A stretch of 64,000 bases of DNA, taken from the NCBI GenBank assembly GCA_009760855.2, contig WPIO01000086.1:1041001-1105000 (forward strand), in the 5' to 3' direction. Both the position numbers and the translations under genes were made by a program. Positions 12,476-25,032 of the stretch are shown here, one piece after another. The number at the start of each line of letters is the position of its first letter. Within the stretch, counting starts at the first letter, position 1. This stretch comes from Cristatella mucedo. Lineage: Eukaryota > Bryozoa > Phylactolaemata > Cristatellidae. The notes beneath the pieces are model-generated. The model saw nothing but the letters and a program-made list of their open reading frames with translations, had not been told where the DNA came from and ran no database searches.

Positions 12476-12724
12476 GGTAACTGCAGAGGCCACCATGCAG
12501 CAGCTTCCTGCTCCCAAGCGCGCTGGTGCGAGGACAGTACAACGATGAGTAGTTATACTTCGTCGGTAAAGCGCGAGAGAACCCAAGTCGTACTGTGCCC
12601 TAGAAGAGTAGCTCCAGCGAGCTGAGTTCGTGAACTAATTCACCCGACACAGGACACCGGACTGGACTGGACGCAGGTTGAAGCGAGAGAGCAGATACAG
12701 TCTCTCTTGGCAGGGCGAGTGTTA

Positions 12725-13005
12725 TGTAAATGTAATGTATCTCCGTCTGTCTCTCCAAAAAGTCATAAAGATCATGTGGGTGTTACGCAGGAGAGTTTTG
12801 TATAGCGCACTCACAGCCTAAGCGGCTTTCAGTACGCATTCGGTAGCCAACAGACTTTGTCTCACGCAACAAAGAGAAAGTGGGAAGCATAGCAGTCAGG
12901 AGAGCAGTTGAGGTAGTGAGTAGCATGGAAGTAGCAGCTCGGGACTGCTGAAAAGGATGAGTCATAGTCGGCAGCAAGAGAGTAGCGGTCGTTGCGTAAG
13001 AAATA
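12725..13005 (-). mobile_element. LINE-B 3' end
   Basis: Minus strand from TGTAATGTATCTCCGTCTGT through TTTTGTATAGCGCACTCACA to the last part of the ORF. Confidence 0.78.
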
Positions 13006-13194
13006 CGCAGGCCACGCGCTCGACTACGACCGCCAGTTGCTCACTTTTGGCTGAGCGCGTGGAAAACGCTCTAAAAATGCAGGATTAAATCTAATCGCGT
13101 CTTTCGATACCTACAATCACTTGGCTGATTGGGTGTGCATCTCCTGATTTTGCTGGTGGCGAGATTCCTTGGTTTCGATTAGATTAAAAAGAAC

Positions 13195-13527
13195 TTGAGC
13201 CGCTTTCGAGGAAATCGCCACCTCTCACATACAGGCTCGGGGGCACGCCTCAGGGGTCGCCGTGCATCTCTGCCAGCGACGCGACGAGCGGCGGGACGCT
13301 CGGCGATTGCACGCTCTAGCTACGCACGACTAACGGCCAAAGCTGCGACCTTGACCAGACTGGCACGTATAAGAAGCGTACGGAAATTTTTGAGGGTCGG
13401 CGCGAAGCGATGTCTCGTCGTCACGCGCCGATGCCGAAGTCTAGTTTCGCGTATTCCTAGTGGTATTTTGAAGTTGCCGTCCAGCGTAGGCTGCCGTAAG
13501 CGCATTGCGAGAAGATTCATGCCATAA
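13195..13527 (+). other. Unassigned open frame, 110 codons, Arg-rich
   Basis: A GC-rich island in AT-rich surroundings with open frames on both strands. The plus frame gives an Arg/Ala/Ser-rich basic peptide ending R-R-F-M-P. No domain or family is recognised, and no splice or promoter context is evident. It could be an old GC-rich pseudogene or chance. No function is proposed. Confidence 0.2.
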
Positions 13528-13534
13528 ATATATT

Positions 13535-14090
13535 ATAAATTAATAAATAAATAATTAGATGTAACATATACATTCGTGTCAATAGATTAACGGAATAATT
13601 CTTTTCCAGACGAATTCGAACCAGAGATATCAGGGTGGCCAAAGCGTGACCCGTGATGGGGCGCCCAGCGCCAATGCAACATTTGTCGGTTATATGTCCG
13701 GCGTGTGATCAGACCATGCCGCGCCGCTGGGGTGGGGTGCAGCGTTAGGCAAGCCTAGGGTCAGGTGGCTTCTGTGTGGTGGGGCGTCATGCTGGCGAGA
13801 GTTGGCAGAGATAGTTAATGGGGGGGGGGGAGATACGAAATTAAAGCCTGAATGACTAAGCTTTCAACCTACAGCGAATCTATCGTAAAGAGCGTAACTA
13901 AAGACAGTTGATACTTTTACTCGTCTTTAGTATTTGCAGCTGCACAATTACGTTGTAAGAGGTTACGAAAATACAAAATGGTAAGACCATCACTAAAAGA
14001 GATGTCTATTGCTTCCACATTGTTAGCAATGAGGAGACATTTTTAAAGCTCCCTCGGACTTGGTACATCTCTCTCAGGGCATTTCACATA
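13535..14090. other. No gene recognised
   Basis: AT-rich start (AATTAATAAATAAATAAT), a G-rich tract near 13,820 and unassigned sequence up to the LINE-A copy. Confidence 0.45.
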
Positions 14091-14097
14091 TTCTGTA

Positions 14098-14745
14098 TGG
14101 ATTTGATTTTCCGCCTCGACTTCTGCAACTCACTGCTTACTGGCCTACCAGTATATGCGATCAAGCGATTGCAGCTGGTGCTAAACTCCACAGCTAGGCT
14201 TGTCTGTCGTGAGCGTCGCAGCTGCCACATTACACTACTTCTCGCCGACGTGCACTGGCTACTAGTCAAGCAACAGATTGACTTCAAGGTTTTGTCGCTC
14301 ACTTTTAGGTCCCTTCATTCTATGGCTCCAGCCTATCTGTCAGATATACTACCCCATCAGGTCAAGCATCGTACCACCTGCTTTTCGGAATCCAACAGTC
14401 TAGAAATACCTCGTACAAACCTCAAATCCTTTGGAGACGTGCATTTAGTTCGTATGCTCCCAAAGCCTGGAACTCCCTCCCGACCTGCATCAGAACATCC
14501 CCTGACTTGACCACATTTAAAAAGAACTTAAAAACACACGTATTTAGGACAGCATTTAGTGGGTCCCTGTGATTCGTCCTTCATGTGCTTAGGCATGCTG
14601 ACACTGTGCATGCTGCCACTAACGACATTTGCATGCTGACCGTGTGTATGTCACCCCTAACTATGTTATTCATTTTGTTTGTTTATCAAGCATGATATTT
14701 CTCACCATTCAATCGCATTTCCCTTTGCAGCAAATGTAAAGCGCC

Positions 14746-14790
<45 letters not shown>

Positions 14791-14836
14791 AGTTCTCTGA
14801 TGGTGCTTTAGCAAGTGCATTATTATTATTATTATT
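14098..14836 (+). mobile_element. LINE-A 3' portion with GA expansion in the tail hairpin
   Basis: C-terminal ORF from R-L-D-F-C-N-S-L-L onward, with a one-base loss near 14,438 that shifts the end. It has a 3' UTR and a tail in which the hairpin arm GAGAGA has grown to about 44 nt (14,745-14,788). Confidence 0.87.
14745..14788. repeat. (GA)n inside a LINE tail hairpin
   Basis: Pure GAGA run replacing the short arm AGAGAG of the LINE-A 3' hairpin. Confidence 0.95.
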
Positions 14837-15489
14837 TTGAAATTGTGTACGCTATATAATTAATTATACTATTAAAAATATATACAACACTCAAATTCTA
14901 CAAAATGTGTGTAGCAATTGTTATTGATATATTGATGCAGCAATAGTTCATAATTTTCTATCGTTGAGCTATTATTGCCTCGGTATGGGTACAGTTAAAC
15001 TAATTTTGCAACAAGTGGTTGGATATTTTAGGTCAAATACGGAAAAGACGCTTTCTCACTTGATCTATCCCTATTGCGCATCGATGAAGGAGTTGTAGCC
15101 ACAAATGGCAATTTAATTTACTGCCAAAAATTGAAGAGGGGCCAATCTGACTGCCTCATCTGCAAGTACCGCCTCAGGGTCTATGTAAAGTGAGCCAATG
15201 ACTCGGGTGAGGCGTGCAAGCAAGAATGCCTTCAAGCGCTAGGTGAATGCACATTTCAAGTGCACACCTAAGATAAAAATCCAACGTCCAATGCGTAGAA
15301 CAGTTATTTAACAGCCACAGAGGGCTGCGAGTGTCTAATGCTGGCAATGGCGTACAACTCTCGCAAGCCCAAAGCGAAACCTCTATCGCCTGGCTCTAAG
15401 CCTAGAGAAAAAGTACTACGCGACATGGAAATGTATGACTCTAACTGTAGAATATAACATTAGTAATCTTTATACTCCAGGAACCACGA
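14837..15489. other. No gene recognised
   Basis: AT-rich, then unique-looking sequence between two LINE copies. No convincing frame. Confidence 0.45.
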
Positions 15490-16285
15490 ATAATAATAAT
15501 AATACGCTTGATAAAGTGCCCTCAGCGAACTCAATCTCTTTCTATGTGCTTTACATTTGCTGCAAAGGAAACACGATCGAATGATGAGTGGTATCATGCT
15601 TGATAAATAGCACGAGTAACGTGGTTAGGGGTGACATGCGTATGGTAAGCATGCAAGTGTGGGCAGCATGCACAGTGTCAGCACACATAGACACATTAAG
15701 GACGAATCACATGGATCCAGTAAAAGCTTTCATAAATAGGTACGTTTTTAAGTTATTTTTAAAAGTGGTCGAGACGGGGATGCCGTGACTCAAGTCGGTA
15801 GTGCGTTCTAGGCTTTGGAAGCATACGAACTAAATGCACGGTCTCCAGAGGATTTGAGATTTGCACGTGGTATTGGCAAACAGGTAGATTCCGAAAAGCG
15901 GGCTGTGCGATGCTTGACCTGGTGGGGGAGTAGATCTGATAGGTAGGCTGGAGCCAAAGAATGAAGGAACCTAAAAGTGAGCGACAATACCTTGAAGTCG
16001 ATCCGATGCTTGACTGGTAGCCAGTGTAGGTCGGCGAAAGGTGGTGTGATGTTGCAACTGCGACGCTCACGTCAGACAAGCCTAGCTGTAGCGTTTTGAA
16101 CCAGTTGTAAGCACCTGACTACACATGCCGGTAGGCCAGCAAGCAGCTAGTGACAGAAGTCAAGAATGGATGTCACAAATGCATGGACCAACTTGGATGT
16201 GGTATCCTTATCTAAACAGGCCCGAATGTTAGCAATATTATGTAGCTGAAAGTAGGCAGACATGACTGTGAAGCTGATAGCATCT
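15490..16285 (-). mobile_element. LINE-A-like, diverged 3' portion
   Basis: Minus strand; tail at left (AATAATAATAATACGCTTGA). ORF end (A-P-A-Y-L-S-D analogue) broken by shifts; ends near the T-V-K-S-A-Y-F region. Confidence 0.8.
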
Positions 16286-16549
16286 CGCCGCAAATCGCTT
16301 TCAGGCCAATGTAGCACATCAGTATTTCAATTGCGATTGTTTCAATATGGCACAATCACTTCGTACGGCTGGCCAGAACGACTAGTGTGTGGATCTTGGA
16401 AGCAAGCATGCGCTCGGTATTGGATCGGGCTGGCTAGATAGGAAGTTGAGTGCCCTCGCACGAATTTTATAAGCGGCAAGGAGTGTCGATGAGTCGCGAG
16501 AATTTTTTCAAAGAAAACCTGAAACCAGAGTATTGCTTCTTCTTCGCAG

Positions 16550-17420
16550 CCACTTCACCTTCGTCGCCACAGCTGAGCGACTCACTCCCCCGACTCGGCT
16601 TCCTACTTCGGCTCTGCTTCTCGTATCTTCCTTTGTTAAGCGAAACTAGCGCTGCTAGCTTCGGGGTTCAGTCGCATGGCAGATGGCGTACGGTCGCTCT
16701 GTACGTTGAAACTACTGAGCGGGCAGCACAACCTCCGCGTCTCGGAGAGCTCCCAGTGACCTCTCCGTTCGGTAGCTTCTCCGAGTCCTGGCAACGCGGC
16801 CTAACTGCGTATTCTCGGCCGAAAGGAACTGCACAGTCCAAAGCGAGGCTAGCGTGACGGATGCGCTGTCGCGAGTCGCGCTATCTGAGCGACCAGTGAA
16901 AACCAGCGAGTACATTCAATTCTCCCCTCCACCTCACAACCGCCAGCCCCCCACACGTTCAGGCTATGACGGGCGTGGCGACGCACGTGTGGAGGTATGG
17001 GGGCGGGGCTTCGAGAAAAATAGCTGTTTCCGGTCGCTTACCGGTTGTCTCGTGATAGCTTCGACCCGTATCTGTCGCGCGGAATTTCGTCGCGGACTCC
17101 GCGCCAGGTTGCGAGTGGAGGTATGTGGCTGGGTTTTGTTCCTAGGAAAGCTCTCGCTTGTTGCCGCCACGGCGCTGGACCGCCCGCGCCGCCCGACAGC
17201 TGCTGCCCGGCCGAGCAGGGCTACGAGCTGAAGGGCTGCAGCCAGCTCTGCCTTCAGCAGCTTCTGGCGCCTCTGCCGCTCGTGGCTGCGTGGCTCGCGG
17301 CAGCACGACCCAGAAGCTTCGGCGACCCGCAGGCATCGCTAGTGCTTCTCGTGGTCTTGTATGGTTCGCTGATGTTTCGTATCGCCCGTTGAGAGCGTAC
17401 AGACGGCGGGGATGCCATGT
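16550..17420. other. GC-rich, CpG-containing block, possible promoter region or lost exon
   Basis: About 870 nt with many CG dinucleotides (CGCGGAATTTCGTCGCGGAC, CCGCCCGCGCCGCCCGAC), no repeat-family match and several overlapping open frames on both strands. One plus-strand frame (17,045-17,392) contains the hydrophobic run L-C-L-Q-Q-L-L-A-P-L-P-L-V-A-A-W-L-A-A. That resembles a first membrane helix but has no ATG at a suitable distance. An unmethylated CpG island with a transcription start is one explanation; an exon of an unrecognised gene is another. Confidence 0.35.
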
Positions 17421-17744
17421 TTGATTCGGCGTATTTTGCGTTGAGGACGGGAGGCTTGTGTGCATGCACAGGCGCGCCAGCGTTCGTGCGATCGTCTGCG
17501 TCAGCCACACGGCTAGCAGTGCAGCCACGGTGAAGCGGTTCAGTGTTCGGCGCCCAAACCACGAAGCCTTGGTGGGGGTTTTATGCCTGAATTTTTGTAT
17601 TGCATAACTGCAGTGTCGTTCGTCGCAAAGCTGGCTGGCTATGTATTCCACTCGGCAACGCAACAAGAGGATGGAGCTCAAACTCGAGTGCAGAAGTGCA
17701 GCAGTGAAAGCCGAATCGAAGGGAGCCTGAGCCGGAGGTGACAT

Positions 17745-17830
17745 AGATGATAATACTAATACATTTGAAATAGCGCCCTCAGAGAACTCAATCTCTTTGT
17801 AGGCACTTTGCATTCGCTGACAGTGGCATC
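17745..17830 (-). mobile_element. Solo LINE tail
   Basis: Minus strand hairpin and tail (GATAATACTAATACATTTGA...CTCTTTGTAGGCACTTTGC). Confidence 0.75.
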
Positions 17831-18844
17831 CAGAGGGAGTTCTATATTGTTGCACCGGTAGAGTAAGGCTGTCTGCCTGTTATCGTAAGCAGTACTTACG
17901 TAACAGAGAACAATTAAGACTATGTGGGTTAGCTGAGATTAAAGAGGACCCGAAGGTATAAGCAGTCAAAGAGCATCATGTTCGCTGGAGCATCGTGCGT
18001 GACTCACATTCAAGTGACGTCACAGCCTAATTTTTTTCTAGCTAGTTTTGCCAAGTGCTATGGTTAACTTGACGATAGATGCATGCAACCGTGCTGTTGT
18101 AAGTAGTGTTACCGACAGTAAGGACCTGCCTGGTAGGCCCTGGGATTACTTGCTAGCTAATTGGTTTGGTCTTTGCCAGCTGGCTTGTCTCACTGCTGTT
18201 GCTGGTAAGGAAAGGCCACTCCAAAATATTCTTTAATTAGCAATTGTCTACGATTATCACCACCCACCAGCATGACCGATGATAGGTTTGTCGATATATC
18301 AGTAGAATGTACCCGAAATCTGAAGCTAAGTGTGAACATTCGGTAATGAGATGACGATGCCTTGTCGAATTTTCGGCCGCCGACCAGCTATAATCGTGGG
18401 TCACAGTGATCCCTCTCACTCCCCCCTGCCTCGGTCCGGATGCATGGCCAGGTTCTTAGACCCAGCCATACAAGTGGCTGTGTGACGGGATGTGGGATTG
18501 GCGAGACTTGTGTATGTCGTCTCGGACTCCCAAGCTTTTCCGACGTGCTGCCTGACCTGCTTCTTCCCGTGGACTGCAGCTGCCCCACTCCAGGATTGCT
18601 GCGCCTGCATGCAGCAAATTGCTCGGCAGCTCTTGATCCGAAGCTGCTCTGCTCAGGTTTCCTCTGCAACGCTTATGTAATGCGCCGGCATCTGCCAAAC
18701 TCGGCCATGTTCAACTCTGGCTGCTACTGAAAAAGAGAGCATGCACGTTATGCAGTGCCTGCTAGTCTGCATGTTGCCCACAGGCAGACATCAGAGGTTG
18801 GATGTGTTAACAGTGCTCATGACGTGAAAGGTGCGCCTCAATTT
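17831..18844. other. No gene recognised
   Basis: Overlapping open frames at 18,388-18,730 on both strands are short and lack family similarity. Confidence 0.4.
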
Positions 18845-19372
18845 GGACTTAAAAGGTTTTCTCGCTCACTTTTAGGTCCCTTCATTCTATGGCTCCAGCC
18901 TATCTGTCAGATATACTACCCCATCAGGCCAAGCATCGTACCACCTGCTTTTCGGAATCCAACAGTCTAGAAATACCTCGTACAAACCTCACATCCTTCG
19001 GAGACCGTGCATTTAGTTCCTATGCTCCCAAAGCGTGGAACTTGCTACTGACTTGCGTCACGACATCCTGAGACGTGACCACATTTAAAAAGAAATTAAA
19101 AATACACCTATTTATGACAGCATTTAGCAGGTCCCTGTGATTCGTCCTTTATGTGCTTATGCATGCTGATACTGTGCTTACATCCACTAATTGCACTTGC
19201 ATGCTGACCCTGTGTGTGTCACCCCTAATCGTGTTATTCATGTTGTTTATCAAGCATGATACCACTCACCTTTTGATCGCGGTTCCTTTGCAGCAAATGT
19301 AAAGTGCCTAGAGAGAGATTGAGTTCTCCGAGGGCACCATATCAAGTGCATCATCATTATTATTATTATTAC
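18845..19372 (+). mobile_element. LINE-A 3' end with a compensated hairpin
   Basis: End of ORF from A-P-A-Y-L-S-D-I-L, 3' UTR, hairpin (19,298-19,342) whose stem is GTGCC/GGCAC instead of the usual GCGCC/GGCGC, and ATT tail. Confidence 0.85.
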
Positions 19373-20174
19373 TGTAGCCCCCTGGGGGAGGTGGTGGCTG
19401 TGACAATTAGTGCGATTCGTGTGCAGTGCCGATGACTAGCCGAACTCAGTCGAGTGATGCTGCTGCTGCTGCAAAGATGCGCACTTTCACTCCAGCATAC
19501 TTTTGTGTACAGGCATGATTGCATGACTGCCTGTGTGCCGAGCACATGTGCTTTTGTATTCATGCAAGCAGTCTTTGTTCGTTAGCAGTCATAGATGAAG
19601 AAGGCCTTTAGCATTTCGTATAGCTGTGTGGCTGCTTAGTCACCGACATTATGCACCAGTGTGGCAGTTACGACTGAACGGCCTGGGTGGGGGATGGGCA
19701 GGAGGTCACATACGCCAACGAATTGTGGCACAATACATGCAAGCATACCTACACCTGTAAACAGCAACCAGCTGCAGCATCTGTAGCAGTCGCATGTGTT
19801 CTGATATGTGGTACAGGTGTCTCATTAGCACGGTTTTTGTATGGACCTGTGATGTATTTAATGGGCAGGTTATATTTTTAATGGACCAATTTTCACTGTT
19901 TTTGCACAAATCAATAAGATTACTTGGTGACCACTGCTCTCTGTTGGGAACCTTCATCATGTATCATGACTCAGCGTTTTTGCAGGCCGACCTTATGGAG
20001 GCCACCTGCCACTGCCTGGCTTCTGGATCTTCTTATACATCTCCAAAGCTTTGCCTATTGATATGCTTACGATAGGAAAGTGCTTTTTGGGGCCTCTGCT
20101 TGCTCTCTGGTGTCACCTCTGACTTAATCTTCACCTGAAGCTAAGTCTATGCAGACAGCTATGTGACACATGCT
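19373..20174. other. No gene recognised
   Basis: No repeat match and no protein-like frame between LINE-A and LINE-B copies. Confidence 0.45.
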
Positions 20175-20918
20175 AGCTCGTCTTGCTATTGTGCGACCTT
20201 CACCACATGCTCCTAATCTAGGTGTCGTGTTCGACAGCTGCCTCAATTTCAAAAGCTTCATTCAGAAAACTGCCTCTACAGCTAGCCATCACATCCGATC
20301 CCTATCCAAGATTAGAAGCTGTCTCCCACAGTGGCTTGTAAAAAATTTAACTAGCTCTTTAGTTCTGTCTCGGCTTGATTATTGTAATTCTCTTTTGGCT
20401 GGGCTGCCAAAGAAAGCTATTACGCCACTACAGCAGACTATGAATATGGCTGCAAAGCTGGTCTTCAAGTCCCAGCGGTTTGAGCACGTGTCACCTCTGC
20501 TGAAAGAGCTAGGATGGTTGCCGGTTGAGCAAAGGATACAGAGCAAAGTTCTTACGGTGACCCACAAGGCCCGCCAAAGTTCTTACGGTGACCCACCCCG
20601 CTTGGCTCCTTCATACCTAGCTGAACTGCTGCATCAGTTTCAGCCTGTTCGCGCCCTCAGGTCCTGTGTGGACAATAAATTAGCTGTCCCATTCCTCCGC
20701 TTAAAGACAGTTGGCGACAGAAGCTTTAGCTCTGCAGGTCCTAGACTGTGGAACTCGCTTCCACAATTCTTACGCAACGACATCTACTCTCCAACTGCCG
20801 ACTATGGCACATCTTTTTCAGCGGTCTTGAACTGCTACTTCTATGCTACTCACTACCTCAACTGCTCTCCTAACTCTGCTATGCTTCCCACTTTCTCTTT
20901 GTTGCGTGAGACAAAGTC
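20175..20918 (+). mobile_element. LINE-B ORF 3' portion, 3' end displaced by LINE-A
   Basis: Encodes the C-terminal part of a CR1/L2-type RT protein: N-L-G-V-V-F-D-S-C-L-N-F, S-R-L-D-Y-C-N-S-L-L-A-G-L-P, G-W-L-P-V-E-Q and L-W-N-S-L-P-Q. The frame is open from 20,170 to 20,961 and the final codons come from the adjoining element. A 21-nt in-frame insertion duplicates AAAGTTCTTACGGTGACCCA at 20,548/20,577. Confidence 0.85.
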
Positions 20919-21712
20919 AATAATAATATTGCACTTGATAAAGCGCCCTCAGAGAACTTAATCTCTTTCTAGGCGCTTTACATTTGCTGCAAAGTGATAT
21001 GCAATAGAATAGTAAGTAAAATCATGCTTGAAAAACAAACGAAATGAATAATATGGTTAGGGGTGACATGCACAGGGTCAGCATGCAAATGTGGTTAGTG
21101 GCAGCATGCACAGTGTCAGCACGCATAAGCACATCAAAGACGAATCACAGGGACCCACTAAATGCTGTTCTAAAAAGGTGTGTTTTTAGGTTCCTTTTTA
21201 ATGTGGTCAAGTCAGGGGATGTTCTGACGCAGGTCGGGAGTTCCAGGCTTTGGGAGCATACGAACTAAATACACGGTCTCCAAAGGATTTAAGGTTTGTA
21301 CGAGGTATTTCCAGACTGTTGGATTCCGAAAAGCGAGTGGTACGATGCTTGGCCTGATGGGGTAGTATGTCGGAGAGATAGGCTGGAGCCATAGAATGAA
21401 GGGACCTAAAAGTGAGCGACAAAACCTTGAAGTCAATCCGTTGCTTGACTGGTAACCAGTGCAGGTCGGCGAGAAGTGGAGTAATGTGGCAACTGCGACG
21501 CTCACGACAGACAAGCCTAGCTGCAGAGTTTTGCACCAGCTGCAATCGCCTGATCGCACATGCTGGTAGGCCAGTAAGCAGTGAGTTGCAGAAGTCGAGA
21601 CGAGATGTCACGAATGCATGGACCAGCTTGGACGTGGTATCCTTATCTAAACAAGCTCTAATTTTAGCAATGTTATGAAGCTGAAAATAGGCAGATTTGA
21701 CTGTGGAGCTGA
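20919..21712 (-). mobile_element. LINE-A 3' portion, inserted in LINE-B and abutting a GA-rich array
   Basis: Minus-strand copy. Its ATT tail (AATAATATT) joins LINE-B after GAGACAAAGTC. The other end, at the S-S-T-V-K-S-A-Y-F region, runs straight into a GA-rich block; LINE-B does not resume. Confidence 0.85.
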
Positions 21713-22428
<716 letters not shown>

Positions 22429-22435
22429 TTGTTTG

Positions 22436-22620
22436 GGGGTCAAGTTTCATCTACCAGACTTGTCACTTGTGGAGTCTCTCAAGGGTCCGTCCTTGGTCCT
22501 TTGCTTCTGTTCTCCATTTATACTGCTTTCGGTACAGCGTCTGCAAAGTGCCTAGACAGAGATTCAGTTCTCTGAGGGTGCTATTACAAATGTATTACTA
22601 TTATTTATTATTATTATTAT
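22436..22620 (+). mobile_element. LINE RT motif-B scrap fused to a LINE tail
   Basis: Encodes C-G-V-S-Q-G-S-V-L-G-P-L-L (RT motif B) and then jumps to a hairpin tail (22,545-22,590) with ATT repeats. The internal 1.5 kb is missing, so this is a deletion derivative. Confidence 0.7.
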
Positions 22621-22848
22621 TTTTAACGTCTGGTAAAAGTGATTCGGACCCACAGAAAGGCTATCACATTTATGCTGGCGATACTTAGCTGTATTTTCTC
22701 GTCTAAACTGTCGGAATCCGCTGAAGCGACCTGTAAACTGAATGCTTGCCTTTCCGACATTAGATCCTGGATGTTGGCAAATTTCCTTAAACTGATAACC
22801 GATAAAATGAAATTGCTACTCATAGGACACCCCAAGCATGTGACTGGG
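22621..22848 (+). mobile_element. LINE-B RT fragment (motif C to M-K-L-L-L-I-G-H-P-K)
   Basis: H-I-Y-A-G-D-T is the decayed Y-A-D-D-T site; then L-S-D-I-R-S-W-M-L-A-N-F-L-K-L. Broken at 22,848 by reverse LINE-A sequence. Confidence 0.75.
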
Positions 22849-24033
22849 GTATTTGTAGACTGTTGGATTCCGAAAAGCGGGTGGTACGATGCTTGGCCTG
22901 ATAGGGGAGTATATCTGAGAGGTAGGCTGGAGCCATAGAATGAAGTGACCTAAAAGTGAGCGACAAAACCTTGAAGTCAATCCATTGCTTGACCGGTAGC
23001 CAGTGCAGGTCGGCGAAAGGTGGTGTGATGTGGCAACTGCAACGCTCACGACAGACAAGCCTAGCTACAGAGTTTTGCACCAGCTGCAATCGCCTGATCG
23101 CACATACCAGTAGGCCAGCGAGCAGTGATTTGCAGAAGTCGAGATGGGATGTCACGAATGCATGTACCAACTTAGACGTGGTATCCTTATCTAAACAAGC
23201 CCGAATTTTAGCAATGTTATGAAGCTGAAAATAGGCAGATTTGACAGTGGAGCTGATGTAGTCGTCTAACGAGAGGTCGCTTTGGAATGTGATACCTAGA
23301 TTTCGAGCTGATTCAACTGGAGATGTGCTGGCAGAGCCAATTTTGAGTTTAAGCCTTTCCAATTTGTGAATCACACTGGGTTTGCCCATAACTAGTAAGT
23401 TAGTTTTATCGTCATTTAGTTTTAGAAAATTTGCTGCCATCCATGTGCGGATGTCATCAATACATGCAGCTAGTGAGTTTAGAGAATTTGAGGTGCTCGA
23501 AGGCTGGGAGGGATCAAAGCAAAGGTACAACTGAGTGTCATGCGCATAGAAGTGAAAGCCTAGATTGTGCTTGGCAATCACATCAGCAAGAGGGAGAGTA
23601 TAAGCCGTGAAAGGAACCAGACCTAGCACGGAGCCCTGAGGTATGCCATATTTCAGAGGTACTTCAGATGATTTTGTCCATTCACGTCAGTACTCTGGAG
23701 TCTCCCACTGAGATAGGACCTGAACCACTGCAGAGCAGTGCCAGTGATGCCCAGGCGAGATGAGAGGCGCTCTAGAAGTACTTTGTGATCGATGGTATCA
23801 AAAGCTGCCGAAAGATCGAGCAAAGCAAGCAGAGACACTCTACCCATGTCTGCATTCCTTAGTAGGTCGTTGTATACCCTAAGCAATGCTGACTCTCTGG
23901 AGTGATTAGCTCTAAAGCCAGATTGGAACTTACTAGCAAGGTGTAAGGTTTCGATATATGAGTTTAGCTGGTCTGCCATGACCCGTTCCAGTGTCTTTGA
24001 TAAGAATGGTAGAAGGGAGACTGGGCGGTAGTA
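22849..24033 (-). mobile_element. LINE-A fragment inside a LINE-B fragment
   Basis: Minus strand; lacks the 3' UTR and tail and begins in the C-terminal ORF (N-S-L-Q-I-P). The RT frame is shifted by a single-base loss near 23,670. The left neighbour is LINE-B RT sequence broken at I-G-H-P-K. With neither a tail nor a visible duplication, it may derive from rearrangement rather than a simple insertion. Confidence 0.8.
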
Positions 24034-24227
24034 CTTGTACCCAGCTAGTTGGTTGATTCAGCAGCCTCTGTCATATGATGGCATAGGAGCTGCTGTCACT
24101 CCACTAGTAGGGGAAACGAATAAAGGAATGAATGTTGCATTGCATTTCATATACTTTCGACCTCGATTGTCTAGCATGATGACCTTACCCATTGGATAAG
24201 ACCCTCAAGCTTGCAACCTTTGCTTCT

Positions 24228-24345
24228 AATAATCTCTATTCAGGTGCTTCGCGTATGCCAAGTGGCTCAAGCCCAGGATCCTCAAGCACATGAACCTTGA
24301 CATTAACCTCGAGGTACCGCTTTAACCATCGAGCTAAACCAGCAC
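24228..24345 (-). mobile_element. SINE-1 copy
   Basis: Minus strand A-box TTTAGCTCGATGGTTAAAG, B-box ATCCTGGGCTTGAGCC, then GAAGCACCTGAATAGAGATT. Confidence 0.75.
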
Positions 24346-24374
24346 ATGCACCTCCAAGCCCAGCCCTATCATGC

Positions 24375-24450
24375 TATTCTATGTCGAGTGCCTCGAAAGA
24401 CATTGAATTCTCTTAGGGCGCTATATCAAATGTATTCTTATTATTGTACT
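24375..24450 (+). mobile_element. Solo LINE/SINE tail
   Basis: Hairpin GAGTGCCTCG...TTAGGGCGCTATATC followed by ATTCTTATTATTG. Confidence 0.7.
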
Positions 24451-25032
24451 GAGGAATTGGGTGGCAAGGTTTATTTTTTTTCTTTCTGCATTGCTCGTTA
24501 TAACATGCTTGCTAATGCTAGCTACAAGTGTGATTGGTATCTCTGGCAGTGACGCGGCACAGCATCAGTGATGCCGGGTTTTTAATCTACCTGATGCTGT
24601 CTTTTTCAGGCTGGTCGGAGCATATCTGTCCAAGGCTTGGTCTGGCTTGCCCGACTCACGGCAAAGTACTTGCAGCCTCACTCAGGGCTGCCCTGCTTGC
24701 TACTGAAGGGCAGTGACTTGAGAGAGCCGAACGTGGGATGAGACGAGAAGCCTGAAGAGCACTTTGGTGCCATGCTGGCCAGGTCACCTCTGTTCTACGT
24801 CTGCTATACAGCATGGAGGGTCGTGCTGCCCTTAACGTTGCTGGCAGGTTGGTACTATTAGTGAGGTTTGGGCTAGACGTCTATCTTAATCGCTTTGTAT
24901 ATCTCTGTCTCTTTCTTTTCTCTTGTTTATCTGTCTTTTTGTTCTCTCCCTTTCTCTGTCCTCTCTCGGCTGCACTCTTTATTGTTCTCTCCTTTTCTCG
25001 CATGCTCTTGCTATGTATGCATTTACGAGTGT

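Noticed and set aside
17045-17392. First exon of PIEZO from the hydrophobic run near 17,250
   Set aside because: No ATG at a suitable distance, no matching donor and 18 kb from exon a. Kept only as a weak possibility in the findings.
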